Shown in pieces: positions 21,673-22,821 of a stretch of 22,821 nucleotides of DNA (its first letter is position 1; every line of letters begins with the position of its first letter). Origin of the DNA: Elysia marginata (Eukaryota > Mollusca > Gastropoda > Plakobranchidae); assembly GCA_019649035.1 (NCBI GenBank), contig BMAT01009114.1:18065-40885 (forward strand), read 5' to 3'. The translations under genes and the position numbers were made by a program. The notes beneath the pieces are model-generated. The model saw only the letters and a list, made by a program, of their open reading frames with translations, did no database searches and was not told the DNA's origin.

Positions 21673-22191
21673 TTGTGCAAAATTTATCGGATGAAGATAA
21701 GGAGCAGGCCTGCCATTAACTTGATTGGGTGTGTTCTCGCGCTTTCCAATATTTCTTGCAGTATGTCAAAGCAGGCAATTAAAAATAATCCTCATTTCAA
21801 ATATCCCACAGTTATCAAAAACAATGCTCTCTATCAGAAGACAGGTGAAACTCCCATATCTTTAATTACTCTCCAAGCGCGATGGCGACTTTTCGGTCAT
21901 ATTTTAAGACAGGCTATCAATACACCACCCAACACTGCAATGACTAAATACTTCAAGACCGAGGGAAGCAAACGACGAGGCCGACCAAAAACATCGATTG
22001 TAACTACACTAAGACGAGACCTCAAGAGTCACAACAGCCATCACTGGCCAACCAGATTACATTCAATTAAAGACCTTGACCACCTTTGCGACATAGCACA
22101 GAACAGATCCGACTCGAAGCACCTGAGGACAGCAATATACAGATCAGCCCAGGCAGAGACATCAGTTGACATCGCAGCGGATGGGCATTAA
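21673..22191 (+). pseudogene. 3' end of a non-LTR retrotransposon ORF2
   Basis: The open frame, clearly from about residue 35 on, carries the tail seen after LINE reverse transcriptases: NNALYQKTGETPIS, then ARWRLFGHILRQ, then KRRGRPKTSIVTTLRRDL, then a segment ending RSAQAETSVDIAADGH and TAA at 22189-22191. RWRLFGHILR plus RGRPKT is a familiar C-terminal signature of LINE-type pol proteins in invertebrates. The endonuclease and RT domains are absent, as expected for 5' truncation during target-primed insertion. Codons 1 to about 35 are probably flank rather than element. It is antisense to the SUN gene and probably within its upstream intron. Confidence 0.8.
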
Positions 22192-22320
22192 GTAAGAAAA
22201 GTATGTCAAAGTAGACCTATATTTTTTGTCATTACGATGTAACCCATGCTCAGAGAGATTTTGAGATATTTATTTTTTTAATCTTCTACATAATGATTGT
22301 TTTTAACACCTAAGAGAGCG

Positions 22321-22400
22321 GAGCTACAGCTCGATCCTCTCCCCAAGGACAGGAGCTACAGCTCAATTCTTCCTCCTAGGTCCAGAGCTGTAGCAAAAAT
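22321..22400. repeat. 32-bp tandem repeat with GAGCTACAGCTC
   Basis: GAGCTACAGCTC at 22321-22332 and 22353-22364, then GAGCTGTAGC at 22385-22394, recur at exactly 32 bp. The motif is itself an inverted repeat (GAGCT and AGCTC around AC). It lies between the LINE stop codon and the microsatellite and may belong to the LINE 3' UTR. Confidence 0.75.
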
Positions 22401-22421
22401 TTTCCTTAACAGTAGCTTGAA

Positions 22422-22471
22422 GTAGTGGTAGTGGTGGTAGTAGTAATAGTAGTAGTGGTAGAAGTAGTAGT

Positions 22472-22503
<32 letters not shown>

Positions 22504-22671
22504 TAGTAGTGTGGAGTAGAAGTAGAAGTAGTAGTGGAGGTAGTAGCAGTGGTAGTGGTAGTAGTAGCAGTAGCAGTGGAGTAGTACTAGTGGTAGTGGT
22601 AAAAATAGTAGTAGCGGTGGTAGTAGTAGTAATAGCGGTAGCAGTACCACTAGTAATACTAGTAGTAGTAG
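22422..22671. repeat. GTA/GTG trinucleotide microsatellite
   Basis: About 250 bp of interrupted trinucleotide repeat, mostly GTA with GTG, GCA and GAA variants on the plus strand. Open frames here read as runs of V or S on one strand and L on the other and are not genes. It could mark the 3' tail of the neighbouring LINE, but the 230-bp separation leaves this open. Confidence 0.9.
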
Positions 22672-22821
22672 AAATGAGTGCAGTGTTTTAAGCTAAACAA
22701 ACAAGAAATCGGAGGACACTAGATAGGTCTTAACGACGGAATGAGCTCCTTATTTTACTATATAAATGTCTGGCCCAACAATGATACCTGACGTACAATT
22801 TGTATACAAATAGCGACGAAC
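22672..22821. other. right window edge, nothing recognised
   Basis: I see no exon, splice pair or repeat that can be assigned here. The upstream exons of the SUN gene are expected beyond this edge. Confidence 0.5.

Noticed and set aside
22363-22691. Long open frames on both strands reading as V/S or L runs
   Set aside because: They are products of the trinucleotide microsatellite, not genes.
1-22821. CRISPR array, prokaryotic operon or defence system
   Set aside because: Introns, a SUN-domain gene, SINE and LINE remnants show a eukaryotic genome; no regularly spaced direct repeats with unique spacers occur.

Overview
The window is eukaryotic genomic DNA: AT-rich, with GT-AG introns, many diverged transposon remnants and microsatellites, and no operon-like layout. 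Protein similarity and repeat style suggest an invertebrate metazoan, possibly a mollusc. That placement is an inference and is weak.

One protein-coding gene is convincing. It lies on the minus strand between about 21390 and 10000 and encodes the C-terminal part of a SUN-domain protein, the inner nuclear membrane half of the LINC complex that anchors KASH proteins across the perinuclear space. I reconstruct ten exons: 21390-21121, 19769-19683, 19363-19320, 18509-18311, 16927-16676, 15705-15621, 14770-14655, 13873-13706, 12667-12575 and 10107-10000. All nine introns are GT-AG, every junction keeps the frame, and the product is 473 residues ending at TAG. Residues 1 to about 290 are luminal stalk (coiled coil) and about 290-473 are a complete SUN domain. 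Its spacing between all key cysteines and KASH-pocket residues equals that of human SUN2 as I remember it. The first exon starts at a splice acceptor, so the nucleoplasmic N-terminus and transmembrane segment lie upstream, beyond the right edge.

The introns hold most of the unusual structure. Intron 1 has a 522-bp inverted-repeat element (20113-20634) and a relic duplicate of the first exon's 5' edge (20895-20960). Intron 4 has a 37-bp tandem repeat that copies the exon 4 splice donor; a 395-bp hAT-like element (17840-18234) sits inside one copy. Intron 9 has a roughly 1.95-kb element (10363-12313) with perfect 13-bp terminal inverted repeats. Both CAGRG-ended elements are flanked by perfect 6-bp direct duplications.

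Upstream of the gene (21400-22821) are the 3' end of a non-LTR retrotransposon ORF on the plus strand, a 32-bp tandem repeat and a long GTA/TAG-type microsatellite. Downstream (1-9999) is about 10 kb of AT-rich DNA in which I recognise no coding exon. It holds a foldback/MITE-like inverted repeat (about 1362-1573), a tRNA-derived SINE (4883-5092) and presumably the SUN 3' UTR. I found no novel multi-gene system. The most interesting signals are the repeat and transposon history around the splice donor at 18310 and the two elements with 6-bp target duplications.
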